Translations under genes and position numbers: made by a program
The notes under the pieces: model-generated
The model's input: only the letters and a program-made list of their open reading frames with translations
Told to the model about the DNA's origin: nothing
The model's database searches: none
In this document: positions 14,934 to 22,194 of the stretch, piece after piece
How positions within the stretch are numbered: the stretch's first letter is position 1
Layout: every line of letters begins with the position of its first letter
Source of the DNA: Ekhidna sp.
Lineage (GTDB): Bacteria; Bacteroidota; Bacteroidia; Cytophagales; Cyclobacteriaceae
DNA length: 27,530 nt
NCBI GenBank assembly: GCA_013214445.1
Contig: JABSPG010000012.1
Location: 1-27,530 of the forward strand
Direction: 5' to 3'

Positions 14934-15527
14934 ATGACCGAACAATTTGAGACTCCCTCAGTACGAAGATCATATTCAGATGCGAAGAAATCACAGGTTT
15001 TTGACGGTGAGTTTATGCCGCATATTGATTCAATGTACAATTTCGCTTACAGACTGACTTTTGACGAAGATGATGCAAAAGATCTGGTGCAGGATACCTA
15101 CATGAAAGCTTATCGTTTCATCAATTCATTTCAAGAGGGGACAAATGCCAAGGCATGGTTATATCGAATCTTGAAGAATAGTTTTATAAATGGGTACAGA
15201 AAAAAAAGTAAGCAACCTTCGAAGGTGGATTATCAGGAGGTAGAACAATTCTATAATTCTGAAGACACCCCTAGTAATTCGACAGTTGATTTGCGTCTTG
15301 AGACCACTAAAGATATGATCGGTGATGAAATTAGCAATGCATTGAATTCGCTTGCAATCGATTTCAGAACAGTCGTTATCTTATGTGATCTAGAGGGATT
15401 TACATACGAAGAGATGGCTAAGATCCTAGATATTCCGATTGGAACTGTAAGATCTAGGTTGCATAGAGCGAGAAATCTTTTACGTGAAAAATTGGGGGCA
15501 TATGCTTTATCAATGGGTTATAACTAG
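14934..15527 (+). CDS. ECF-family RNA polymerase sigma factor
   Basis: A 197-residue sigma-70 family factor with only regions 2 and 4. Region 2 covers about 28-92 (YNFAYRLTFDEDDAKDLVQD, then the -10 recognition part AWLYRILKNSFINGYRKK). Region 4 covers about 130-185, ending in the helix-turn-helix TYEEMAKILDIPIGTVRSRL and HRARNLLREKL. An acidic linker of about 35 residues separates them. It is followed after 56 bases by a small zinc-type protein likely to be its anti-sigma factor. Two symmetric sequences lie upstream and may mediate autoregulation. No typical TAnnTTTG promoter is seen, so it may use its own promoter type. The regulon cannot be inferred. Confidence 0.93.
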   Translation: MTEQFETPSVRRSYSDAKKSQVFDGEFMPHIDSMYNFAYRLTFDEDDAKDLVQDTYMKAYRFINSFQEGTNAKAWLYRILKNSFINGYRKKSKQPSKVDYQEVEQFYNSEDTPSNSTVDLRLETTKDMIGDEISNALNSLAIDFRTVVILCDLEGFTYEEMAKILDIPIGTVRSRLHRARNLLREKLGAYALSMGYN

Positions 15528-15583
15528 ACTACTATAGCTCATATTTCCTTTCACTCTTTGTTGGTTGAATAGATCTTTTGGTA

Positions 15584-15832
15584 ATGTCAATTTGTCTGGA
15601 TTGTGGTTGCGATGAGTTTGTAAATTGCTTGCAGACTCTTAATTTGATTTTGGATGGAGAGGCAACCGACGACCAAGAACTTTTCTTCCTTAATCATATT
15701 AAGGAATGTTCAGTATGTTTCTCTCATTGTAACATAGAAAAGCAAATTAGAGCATTACTCAAATCCAAACTGACAAATACACCTGTTCCAAACGAACTGG
15801 CTGAAGAGATCAGGTCAAGAATCTTTTCTTAG
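15584..15832 (+). CDS. Small cytosolic zinc-binding anti-sigma factor (candidate)
   Basis: 82 residues from the ATG at 15584 (a TTG two codons upstream is the alternative). The motif H38-x3-C42-x2-C45 (HIKECSVC) in a short helical context, with LDGEATDDQE before it and PNELAEEIRSRI at the end, matches zinc-binding anti-sigma domains such as RsrA/ChrR-type ZAS or zf-HC2 proteins. The N-terminus has extra cysteines (C4, C7, C9, C15). There is no membrane segment, so it would act in the cytosol, plausibly as a redox- or metal-responsive partner of the ECF sigma factor just upstream. The pairing is inferred from gene order. Confidence 0.75.
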   Translation: MSICLDCGCDEFVNCLQTLNLILDGEATDDQELFFLNHIKECSVCFSHCNIEKQIRALLKSKLTNTPVPNELAEEIRSRIFS

Positions 15833-15876
15833 GCGAACTACTAGACCCTAATACTATTCTTTCCGAAATTTACATT

Positions 15877-16446
15877 ATGAAAGGAAAGGCAATTATTTTC
15901 TCGGCTCCTTCTGGGGCTGGTAAAACAACCATTGTGCATAGTCTCCTAGACAGGTTGCCATTTCTTAGATTTTCTATTTCCGCAACCACTAGAAGCAAGA
16001 GGCCTAATGAAGTTGACGGCAAAGACTATTACTTTTTAGACTTGGAAGATTTCAAAGAGAAGTGTAACGCTGGAGAATTGCTAGAATGGGAGGAAGTCTA
16101 TTCAGAAACTTTTTACGGAACACTTAAATCTGAAGTTGAACGAATTTGGTCACAAGGGAATCATGTTGTATTTGATGTAGATGTGATTGGTGGAAAGAAA
16201 CTCAAACACATTTTAGGTGATCAATCTCTTTCTATTTTTATCAAGGTTAAAGATGTAAGTGTGCTTAGGGAGAGACTGAAGTTTCGGAATACGGAAGACG
16301 ATGCGACTTTAGATATGCGAGTAAAAAAGGCTGCCAAAGAAATGAAAGAAGAAGTTCATTTTGATCAGGTAATAGTGAACGATAATCTTGATTTAGCAAT
16401 TTCTGAAGTTGAAAATATGGTTAAATCATTCGTTTCTAGATCATAG
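15877..16446 (+). CDS. gmk: Guanylate kinase
   Basis: A 189-residue enzyme phosphorylating GMP to GDP with ATP. The P-loop is SAPSGAGKTT (9-18). The GMP-binding segment follows as FSISATTRSKRPNEVDGKDY, then FYGT (around 86-89), DVDVIGGKKLK and the lid arginines in RLKFRNTEDD. Length is normal (bacterial Gmk is usually 185-210). The start ATG is preceded by an A+T-rich leader with no Shine-Dalgarno sequence. The nadD start codon follows its stop directly with no spacer, so gmk and nadD are one transcript. Confidence 0.97.
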   Translation: MKGKAIIFSAPSGAGKTTIVHSLLDRLPFLRFSISATTRSKRPNEVDGKDYYFLDLEDFKEKCNAGELLEWEEVYSETFYGTLKSEVERIWSQGNHVVFDVDVIGGKKLKHILGDQSLSIFIKVKDVSVLRERLKFRNTEDDATLDMRVKKAAKEMKEEVHFDQVIVNDNLDLAISEVENMVKSFVSRS

Positions 16447-17022
16447 ATGAAGGTTGGATTGTTTTTTGGTTCCTTTAATCCAATTCATACTGGGCATATG
16501 ATTATTGCGTCACTAGTAAAGGAAACTACAGAGGTCGAGGAGGTTTGGTTTGTTGTTAGCCCTCAGAATCCATTTAAAAAAAATAGAAACCTCTTGCATG
16601 AGTTTGACAGGATAGATCTGGTAAATGCAGCCATAGCTGATGACTTTAAGTTTCGTTCATCTGATATTGAGTTTAATATGCCCAGGCCAAGCTATACGAT
16701 TGATACACTAACTCTCCTTCAAGAGCGTCATCCTGACAAGAAGTTTAGCCTTATAATTGGAGAAGACAATCTAGAATCTTTTCCTAGATGGAAGAATCAT
16801 GATCAAATCCTGAAACATTTTAGCTTAATTGTCTATCCGCGACCAAATTCAAAACCGTCACCATGGACAGTCACTCACGATATAACCATGCTAGAAGCTC
16901 CGGAGATTGATATCTCAGCTACGCTTATTCGAAAGCTCATAAAGAATGGTCAATCTGTAAAGTACTTGGTCCCAGATCCTGTATCTGCTCTGATTAAAGC
17001 AAAAAAGTTCTTTGAGGACTAA
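16447..17022 (+). CDS. nadD: Nicotinate-nucleotide adenylyltransferase
   Basis: A 191-residue enzyme that joins nicotinate mononucleotide and ATP to make deamido-NAD, a required step in NAD synthesis. The nucleotidyltransferase motif GSFNPIHTGH is at 8-17. The later motif ISATLIR (about 155-161) is the expected ISxTxIR element, and the family segment PSYTIDTL and the FSLIIGEDNLESF core are present. It begins immediately after the gmk stop codon, indicating translational coupling. It is convergent with frr, with about 100 bases between them and no convincing terminator. Confidence 0.96.
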   Translation: MKVGLFFGSFNPIHTGHMIIASLVKETTEVEEVWFVVSPQNPFKKNRNLLHEFDRIDLVNAAIADDFKFRSSDIEFNMPRPSYTIDTLTLLQERHPDKKFSLIIGEDNLESFPRWKNHDQILKHFSLIVYPRPNSKPSPWTVTHDITMLEAPEIDISATLIRKLIKNGQSVKYLVPDPVSALIKAKKFFED

Positions 17023-17105
17023 ATTCTATGCGTTCAAGAAATGATTAGTACTACCTAAAGAGAGATAAAAAATCTGATAGGAAGGAAGGACTTTTTTTGT
17101 GAAAC

Positions 17106-17127
17106 GATTCTTCTCCAAACAAGAATC
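17106..17127. other. Weak stem-loop at the nadD/frr convergence
   Basis: GATTCTT (17106-17112) and AAGAATC (17121-17127) pair across an 8-base loop, touching the frr stop codon. There is no T run downstream on either strand in the right place, so it is at best a poor terminator or an mRNA end-protecting hairpin. Confidence 0.3.
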
Positions 17128-17681
17128 TACACTGTCATAATATCCTTTTCTTTTGCATCAACTAGCGAATCTATTTTCTTAACAAAAGAGTCGGTGAGTT
17201 TTTGTACCTCTTCTTCTGCATCTTTGATCAAGTCTTCCGAAACACCATCTAGCTTTTTCAAGGAATCATTGGTGTCTTTTCGTGCGTTCCTTACGCTCAC
17301 TTTGCCCTTCTCCGCTTCAGCTTTTACCTGCTTCATTAATTGAAGTCTACGCTCCTCAGTCAGCGGAGGAATGTTGATTCTGATCTGCTCACCGTCATTT
17401 TGCGGGTTGAAACCTAGATTACCATTAATAATTGCCCTTTCAATCTCTTGAAGCATAGTTTTCTCCCAGGGCTTTACGCTTAGTGTTCTTGCATCTGGTG
17501 TAGTTACTCCAGCTACTTGATTTAAAGGGGTCATGCTTCCATAGTATTCTACCTCAATACCATCTAGCATGTTTGGCATAGCTTTTCCAGCTCTTATTTT
17601 TACGAATTCCTCATTAGTATGCTTGATGGCGTTTTCCATCATTTCTTTTGCGGTATCCAAGTATATCTCAATTTCTTCCAT
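17127..17681 (-). CDS. frr: Ribosome recycling factor
   Basis: 184 residues from the ATG at 17681 (a TTG two codons upstream is disfavoured). With EF-G it splits post-termination ribosomes. Family features are the helical opening YLDTAKEMMENAIKHTNEEF, KIRAGKAMPNMLDGIEVEYYG, the domain II strands (TPLNQVAGVTTPDARTLSVK region, about 53-72), GFNPQNDGEQIRINIPPLTE and the C-terminal three-helix bundle. It lies 18 bases after pyrH on the same strand; the pyrH-frr pair is a common bacterial arrangement. Confidence 0.97.
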   Translation of the reverse strand: MEEIEIYLDTAKEMMENAIKHTNEEFVKIRAGKAMPNMLDGIEVEYYGSMTPLNQVAGVTTPDARTLSVKPWEKTMLQEIERAIINGNLGFNPQNDGEQIRINIPPLTEERRLQLMKQVKAEAEKGKVSVRNARKDTNDSLKKLDGVSEDLIKDAEEEVQKLTDSFVKKIDSLVDAKEKDIMTV

Positions 17682-17699
17682 GAGCAAAAAATATAAAAT

Positions 17700-18404
17700 T
17701 CAATTAATAAGTGTTCCCACTTGTTCCCCTGCCACTATCTTTTGAAGATTTCCTTTTGTATTCATATCAAACACAATAATGGGAAGGTTATTTTCTTGAC
17801 AGAGTGTAAAGGCTGTCATATCCATGATATTCAGATTCTTTTCGTAGGCTTCTTGAAAGGTGATATTTTCAAACCGCTTGGCATTTGGGTTCTTTTCGGG
17901 ATCTTCCGAGTAGACACCATCCACTCGAGTTCCTTTTAAGACCACATCCGCTTCAACTTCTATTGCTCTCAGACTAGCAGTAGAGTCTGTAGTGAAGTAG
18001 GGATTACCAATGCCGGCACCAAAAATCACTACTCGACCTTTTTCTAAGTGTCTGATGGCTCTTCTTTTTATAAATGGTTCGCAAACCTGCTCCATCTTAA
18101 GACCAGACATCAAACGTGTGTACATGCCATGTTTTTCGAACATGCTTTGCAGAGCCATGGCATTTATAACTGTAGCTAACATGCCCATATAATCCCCCTG
18201 CACTCGATCAATTCCTGAAGCTTCTGCTTCAACTCCTCGAAATATATTTCCCCCACCTATTACAACTGCGACTTCTACACCGTCATTGACAACAGCTTTT
18301 ATATCTTCAGCATATTGAACAAGTCGATCGGAATCAATGCCATGCGTTTTGTTTCCCATCAGCGCCTCTCCGCTAAGTTTAAGGAGTATTCTCTTGTAGC
18401 TCAT
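17700..18404 (-). CDS. pyrH: UMP kinase
   Basis: A 234-residue amino-acid-kinase-fold enzyme converting UMP to UDP, normally a hexamer regulated by UTP and GTP. The N-terminal KRILLKLSGEALMG, the glycine-rich VVIGGGNIFRGVEA, the DYMGMLATVINAMALQ helix and GTRVDGVYSEDPEKNPNA identify PyrH. Length and ATG start are typical. It precedes frr by 18 bases and follows the biotin carrier gene by 55 bases; all three probably share transcripts, and the gap before pyrH shows no clear promoter box. Confidence 0.97.
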   Translation of the reverse strand: MSYKRILLKLSGEALMGNKTHGIDSDRLVQYAEDIKAVVNDGVEVAVVIGGGNIFRGVEAEASGIDRVQGDYMGMLATVINAMALQSMFEKHGMYTRLMSGLKMEQVCEPFIKRRAIRHLEKGRVVIFGAGIGNPYFTTDSTASLRAIEVEADVVLKGTRVDGVYSEDPEKNPNAKRFENITFQEAYEKNLNIMDMTAFTLCQENNLPIIVFDMNTKGNLQKIVAGEQVGTLIN

Positions 18405-18459
18405 GCTTCGATTTTAATAGATATTCGTGCAAATAAATAAATAATTACTGCTAATGCGT

Positions 18460-18954
18460 TTACTCGAATGAGATTAGGACTTGATTTTTTTCAACGTTCT
18501 CTTTTTCTGCTACATGAACCTTACTAACTGTACCTTCCCCTGAGGACTTGATGACGTTTTCCATCTTCATGGCTTCCAAAACTAACAACTGGTCTCCTGA
18601 AGCAACATTATCACCTTCTGACACAAGTACATTTAATATACTGCCGGGCATAGGGGCTTTAATTTCTTTTATTGCCGAGTTAGAAGCTGAATTCATACCA
18701 AGTTTTTCTAGTATTTGATCTATATGGTCAGTTACAGAAACAGATATTAATGACCCATTTATCTTCAACTCCATTTGCCTATGATCAGCATCGACCACTT
18801 CAACATTAAAAATTCTCTTTTTGAGAAAAACCTTATATGCAGTATCATCAAGTTTAGTAACCTCACCATCAAAAAGGTTTTGATTAATGTACGTTTCCTT
18901 TTTGTTCTTGGAAACAGCGATTTTCTTTTCGTTGTTAATGATCACTTCAAGCAT
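18460..18954 (-). CDS. Biotin carboxyl carrier protein (biotin/lipoyl attachment domain)
   Basis: 164 residues. The C-terminal 75 residues form the biotinyl domain: KAPMPGSILNVLVSEGDNV, then LEAMKMENV with K130 as the expected biotinylation site, and GTVSKVHVAEKENVEKNQVL. The N-terminal about 90 residues are a charged beta-rich part of the type found in Bacteroidota acetyl/propionyl-CoA carboxylase and decarboxylase carrier subunits; there is no Ala/Pro-rich linker as in E. coli AccB. The carboxylase and transferase partners are not in the window, so the exact complex is unknown. birA at 12534 encodes the enzyme expected to modify it. A promoter lies at 19000-18971. Confidence 0.88.
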   Translation of the reverse strand: MLEVIINNEKKIAVSKNKKETYINQNLFDGEVTKLDDTAYKVFLKKRIFNVEVVDADHRQMELKINGSLISVSVTDHIDQILEKLGMNSASNSAIKEIKAPMPGSILNVLVSEGDNVASGDQLLVLEAMKMENVIKSSGEGTVSKVHVAEKENVEKNQVLISFE

Positions 18955-18970
18955 GGTTCTTTTTTATTTT

Positions 18971-19000
18971 CAAAAATATCTATTGAAGCGCTTATACAAA
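18971..19000 (-). promoter_or_regulatory. Promoter of the biotin carrier/pyrH/frr run
   Basis: On the minus strand TTTG (19000-18997), an 18-base spacer, then TATTTTTG (18978-18971) fits the Bacteroidota consensus. The -7 box ends 16 bases before the carrier protein ATG, so the leader is very short. Confidence 0.6.
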
Positions 19001-19111
19001 ATCAATAGTAGAAATTTGAGTCCAAACAAGCTCTGGACTGTTGTTTAGAACCTAAAGCGCATCAAAATTATTAGTGATAAAGAAATAACTTCTAGTATAT
19101 CAAAACGAAAG

Positions 19112-19142
19112 TTTGTTTAGTTTAAAAAACGATATACTTTTG
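19112..19142 (+). promoter_or_regulatory. Promoter of the tRNA-Tyr/Gly/Thr-tuf operon
   Basis: TTTG (19112-19115), a spacer of exactly 19 bases, then TACTTTTG (19135-19142), followed by CAATCC. This is a full match to TTTG-N19-TAnnTTTG. Transcription should start near 19149, about 45 bases before tRNA-Tyr. Confidence 0.75.
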
Positions 19143-19194
19143 CAATCCTTTTTCTGGGAATGATCTGGAGAAAGTAGTTCTTTTTAATTGATAC

Positions 19195-19280
19195 GGGGAG
19201 ATACTCAAGCGGCCAACGAGGACAGACTGTAAATCTGTTGGTGTATTCCTTCGCAGGTTCGAATCCTGCTCTCCCCACCA
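19195..19280 (+). tRNA. tRNA-Tyr (anticodon GTA)
   Basis: An 86-base class II tRNA with encoded CCA. The acceptor arms GGGGAGA (19195-19201) and TCTCCCC (19270-19276) pair perfectly; the discriminator is A. The anticodon stem ACAGA/TCTGT encloses CTGTAAA, giving anticodon GTA. The long variable arm and the T-loop GGTTCGAATCC are present. First of three tRNA genes in front of tuf. Confidence 0.97.
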
Positions 19281-19287
19281 TTAATAT

Positions 19288-19359
19288 GCGGGTATTGCTT
19301 AGTGGTAAAGCTCTAGCCTTCCAAGCTGTAGGTCGCGGGTTCGAGCCTCGTCACCCGCT
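19288..19359 (+). tRNA. tRNA-Gly (anticodon TCC)
   Basis: A 72-base tRNA. Acceptor GCGGGTA (19288-19294) pairs with CACCCGC (19352-19358) apart from an A-C mismatch at the last pair. The anticodon loop CTTCCAA gives TCC. The T-loop TTCGAGC is normal. CCA is not encoded, unlike tRNA-Tyr seven bases upstream. Confidence 0.95.
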
Positions 19360-19446
19360 CAAATTACTTTGAGCGATTCGTTGCAAGTTTTCAGTTCTTA
19401 GTTTAGCTAACCGACTAGTTAACTTGAAACTAATCAACTAAAGCAA

Positions 19447-19518
19447 GCCGATGTAGCTCAGGGGTAGAGCGTTTCCTTGGTAAGGAAGAGGTCAGGGGTT
19501 CAAATCCCCTCATTGGCT
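19447..19518 (+). tRNA. tRNA-Thr (anticodon GGT)
   Basis: A 72-base tRNA. Acceptor GCCGATG (19447-19453) pairs with CATTGGC (19511-19517) with one G-T pair. Anticodon stem TTTCC/GGAAG encloses TTGGTAA, giving GGT. The T-loop TTCAAAT is normal. CCA is not encoded. An 87-base spacer containing TTAGTTT/AAACTAA arms separates it from tRNA-Gly and may form a processing hairpin. Confidence 0.96.
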
Positions 19519-19585
19519 CTTTATTAGGGTATTAAAAAGAAAATAGAGTAATAACAATAAATTAAACAAACGAGGATTATCAAGC

Positions 19586-20773
19586 ATGGCTAAAGAAACC
19601 TTTGATCGTTCGAAACCACACGTAAACATTGGTACAATCGGACACGTTGACCATGGTAAAACAACTTTAACTGCCGCAATTTCATCAGTGCTAGCTGGAA
19701 AAGGACTTGCAGAGCAAAAAGACTTTTCTGCGATCGATAACGCTCCAGAAGAGAAAGAAAGAGGTATTACCATTAATACTTCACACATTGAGTATCAGAC
19801 GGAAAATCGTCACTACGCTCACGTGGACTGTCCTGGTCACGCAGATTATGTGAAAAACATGGTAACAGGAGCAGCTCAGATGGATGGAGCAATCATCGTG
19901 GTAGCTGCAACTGATGGTCCAATGCCACAAACAAGAGAACACATCCTTTTATCAAGACAAGTAGGTGTGCCAGCTCTAGTTGTTTTCATGAACAAAGTGG
20001 ATTTAGTCGATGATCCTGAACTTCTTGAGTTAGTAGAAATGGAAATTAGAGAGCTTCTTTCTGATTATGATTTTCCGGGTGATGATATCCCTGTAATTCA
20101 AGGTTCTGCACTTGGAGGCCTAAATGGTGATGCTAAGTGGGTTGAAAAAATTGACGAGCTTATGGCTGCCGTGGATGAGTATATTCCTCTTCCAGAAAGA
20201 GCTGTAGACAAAGATTTCCTAATGCCTGTTGAGGACGTTTTCTCAATTACAGGTCGTGGGACTGTTGCAACTGGACGAATTGAAAGAGGAGTAATTAACT
20301 CTGGGGATCCAGTTGATATCATCGGTATGGGTGCTGAAGATTTGAAATCTACAATCACTGGAGTAGAAATGTTCCGTAAGATTCTAGATAGAGGTGAAGC
20401 TGGTGATAACGTTGGTCTTCTTCTTAGAGGTATTGAAAAAACTGATATCAAAAGAGGAATGATTATTTGTAAGCCTGGTTCAGTAACTCCTCACGCCAAG
20501 TTCAAAGCAGAGGTTTATGTTCTCTCTAAGGAAGAAGGTGGACGTCACACTCCATTCTTCAATAAGTATAGACCTCAGTTCTATTTAAGAACTACTGATG
20601 TTACTGGAGAGATTATGCTTCCTGAGACTGTTGAAATGGTAATGCCTGGAGATAATGTAACAATCGAAGTTAATTTGATTAACCCAGTAGCTCTTGAGAA
20701 AGGATTACGTTTTGCAATAAGAGAAGGTGGAAGAACTGTTGGTTCTGGACAGGTAACTGAAATTCTTGATTAA
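19586..20773 (+). CDS. tuf: Elongation factor Tu
   Basis: 395 residues, the normal length. EF-Tu delivers aminoacyl-tRNA to the ribosome as a GTP complex. GTPase motifs are complete: GHVDHGKTT (18-26 region), the switch I segment EEKERGITINTSHIEY, DCPGHADYVKNM and NKVDLVD, with SALGG completing the G5 loop. Domains II and III follow with the expected KPGSVTPH and PFFNKYRPQFY segments. It is the last gene of the tRNA-Tyr/Gly/Thr-tuf transcript; a strong terminator follows 10 bases after the stop. Confidence 0.99.
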   Translation: MAKETFDRSKPHVNIGTIGHVDHGKTTLTAAISSVLAGKGLAEQKDFSAIDNAPEEKERGITINTSHIEYQTENRHYAHVDCPGHADYVKNMVTGAAQMDGAIIVVAATDGPMPQTREHILLSRQVGVPALVVFMNKVDLVDDPELLELVEMEIRELLSDYDFPGDDIPVIQGSALGGLNGDAKWVEKIDELMAAVDEYIPLPERAVDKDFLMPVEDVFSITGRGTVATGRIERGVINSGDPVDIIGMGAEDLKSTITGVEMFRKILDRGEAGDNVGLLLRGIEKTDIKRGMIICKPGSVTPHAKFKAEVYVLSKEEGGRHTPFFNKYRPQFYLRTTDVTGEIMLPETVEMVMPGDNVTIEVNLINPVALEKGLRFAIREGGRTVGSGQVTEILD

Positions 20774-20782
20774 TAAATAGTT

Positions 20783-20816
20783 ATCCCGATTTATACACAT
20801 AAATCGGGATTTGTTT
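20783..20816 (+). terminator. Rho-independent terminator after tuf
   Basis: A perfect 12-bp stem (ATCCCGATTTAT at 20783-20794, ATAAATCGGGAT at 20799-20810), four-base loop, then TTGTTT. Its last T bases supply the TTTG -33 box of the next promoter (20810-20813). Confidence 0.88.
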
Positions 20817-20841
20817 ATACAAACTGATTACTCTAAATTTG
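20810..20841 (+). promoter_or_regulatory. Promoter of the tRNA-Trp/secE/nusG/ribosomal protein operon
   Basis: TTTG (20810-20813), a 20-base spacer, then TAAATTTG (20834-20841), followed by CAGTCC. This fits the Bacteroidota consensus. Predicted start near 20848, inside the loop of a terminator hairpin (20841-20859), so transcripts from this promoter would lack the 5' arm of that hairpin. Confidence 0.7.
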
Positions 20842-20869
20842 CAGTCCTTTTGGGACTGCTTGTTTTTTT
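20841..20869 (+). terminator. Second terminator, interlocked with the tRNA-Trp promoter
   Basis: GCAGTCC (20841-20847) pairs with GGACTGC (20853-20859), loop TTTTG, followed by TTG and seven T ending directly at tRNA-Trp. It would stop readthrough from tuf, but its 5' arm lies upstream of the predicted start of the next transcript. Confidence 0.8.
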
Positions 20870-20942
20870 ACGGGTGTAGCTCAATTGGTAGAGTAGCGGT
20901 CTCCAAAACCGTTGGTTGGGGGTTCGAGTCCCTCCTCCCGTG
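20870..20942 (+). tRNA. tRNA-Trp (anticodon CCA)
   Basis: A 73-base tRNA. Acceptor ACGGGTG (20870-20876) pairs with CTCCCGT (20935-20941) except a T-T mismatch at the sixth pair. The anticodon loop CTCCAAA gives CCA; discriminator G is as expected for tryptophan. T-stem GGGGG/CCCTC and loop TTCGAGT are normal. CCA end not encoded. It precedes secE by 19 bases. Confidence 0.96.
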
Positions 20943-20961
20943 CTAATATTGAAGGAAAATT

Positions 20962-21153
20962 ATGTCTAAAGTTATTACTTTTTTCAAAGATTCGTACGAA
21001 GAATTGTCTCAAAAAGTGACATGGCCCAAGTATGGCGAGTTGCAAAATAGTGCTATTCTGGTGCTTGTTGCATCATTAATCTTTGCTTTGGTGATCGGAG
21101 CTATAGATTATGCCTTCGAAAACTTGATGGAGTTTATTTACCAAGAATTTTAA
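20962..21153 (+). CDS. secE: Preprotein translocase subunit SecE
   Basis: 63 residues, the short single-span form. An amphipathic helix (FFKDSYEELSQKVTWPKYGEL, which includes the conserved KVTWP) lies on the membrane face and is followed by one membrane segment (about 30-52, AILVLVASLIFALVIGAIDY). SecE clamps SecY in the protein-conducting channel. It lies between tRNA-Trp and nusG, the standard position. Confidence 0.96.
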   Translation: MSKVITFFKDSYEELSQKVTWPKYGELQNSAILVLVASLIFALVIGAIDYAFENLMEFIYQEF

Positions 21154-21166
21154 AAGCGTACTAGAT

Positions 21167-21730
21167 ATGGATCATAAATGGTACGTGGTTAGAGCCGTTA
21201 GTGGCAAAGAGAAAAAGGTAAAGGAGGCGATTGAAAATGAAGTGATTCGTCAAGAGTTATCTGATTATATTCCGCAAGTACTCATTCCTTCAGAGAAGGT
21301 GTATGAGATGCGAAACGGTAAAAAACGAGTAAGAGAAAGAAATTTTTTTCCAGGCTATGTGTTAATCCAAGCCGACTTCTCCAATGGTGAGGTTCAGCAC
21401 TTAGTTACGAATAAAGAGCTAATTCCCAATGTCATCGGCTTTCTAGGATCGACAGGAAGTAGCACTACAAAAGATCCAATTCCTTTGAGGCAGGCTGAGG
21501 TTAACAGAATTCTAGGCAAAGTCGATGAGGTTGAGGAGTATGAAGAGAAGCTAGATACCCCATATATAGTGGGTGAAAGCGTGAAAGTGATGGACGGTCC
21601 CTTTAGTGGCTTCACAGGTACAGTAGAGGAGGTATTTGAGGATCGTAAGAAGCTTAATGTTACGGTTAAGATTTTTGGCAGAAATACGCCTGTCGAATTG
21701 AATTATATACAGGTAGAAAAAGAAGATTAA
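21167..21730 (+). CDS. nusG: Transcription termination/antitermination protein NusG
   Basis: 187 residues. The N-terminal NGN domain opens KWYVVRAVSGKEKKVKEAIE and contains the typical RKFFPGYVLI-like segment (here RERNFFPGYVLIQ). The C-terminal KOW domain reads VKVMDGPFSGFTGTVEEVFE. NusG binds RNA polymerase and couples it to Rho or the ribosome. The start lies 13 bases after secE and the gene is followed by rplK after 11 bases, all in one operon. Confidence 0.97.
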   Translation: MDHKWYVVRAVSGKEKKVKEAIENEVIRQELSDYIPQVLIPSEKVYEMRNGKKRVRERNFFPGYVLIQADFSNGEVQHLVTNKELIPNVIGFLGSTGSSTTKDPIPLRQAEVNRILGKVDEVEEYEEKLDTPYIVGESVKVMDGPFSGFTGTVEEVFEDRKKLNVTVKIFGRNTPVELNYIQVEKED

Positions 21731-21741
21731 TTAGGTAAGAA

Positions 21742-22185
21742 ATGGCTAAAGAAATATCAGGCTATTTGAAATTGCAGATACGTGGGGGAGCTGCTAACCC
21801 ATCTCCACCAGTAGGTCCAGCACTTGGTGCCAAGGGTCTGAACATCATGGACTTCTGTAAGCAATTTAATGCAAGAACACAGGATAAAGCTGGACAGCTT
21901 CTACCTGTTGTTGTTACCATTTATGCTGACAAGTCTTTTGACTTTGTAATTAAAACACCGCCTGCTGCAACACTCTTAATGGAAGCAGCGAAGTTGAAGA
22001 AAGGATCTTCTGAGCCAAACCGTGTGAAAGTAGGTTCAGTGTCTTGGGATCAAGTGAAAGAAATCGCTGAGACTAAGATGCCGGATTTAAATTCTTTTAG
22101 CATTGAATCTGCTATGAAGGTGGTAGCTGGAACTGCGAGAAGCATGGGGATGAAAATTTCAGGTAAAGCCCCTTGGGCAAATTAA
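21742..22185 (+). CDS. rplK: 50S ribosomal protein L11
   Basis: 147 residues. The N-terminal LKLQIRGGAANPSPPVGPAL and GLNIMDFCKQFNART are family signatures, as is the C-terminal GTARSMGMKISG. L11 binds the GTPase-associated region of 23S rRNA and is needed for RelA activation. It follows nusG by 11 bases and precedes rplA by nine bases. Confidence 0.98.
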   Translation: MAKEISGYLKLQIRGGAANPSPPVGPALGAKGLNIMDFCKQFNARTQDKAGQLLPVVVTIYADKSFDFVIKTPPAATLLMEAAKLKKGSSEPNRVKVGSVSWDQVKEIAETKMPDLNSFSIESAMKVVAGTARSMGMKISGKAPWAN

Positions 22186-22194
22186 TTTTTGGTA

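Noticed and set aside
19360..19446. A fourth tRNA between tRNA-Gly and tRNA-Thr
   Set aside because: The spacer has a possible hairpin but no T-loop or acceptor stem.
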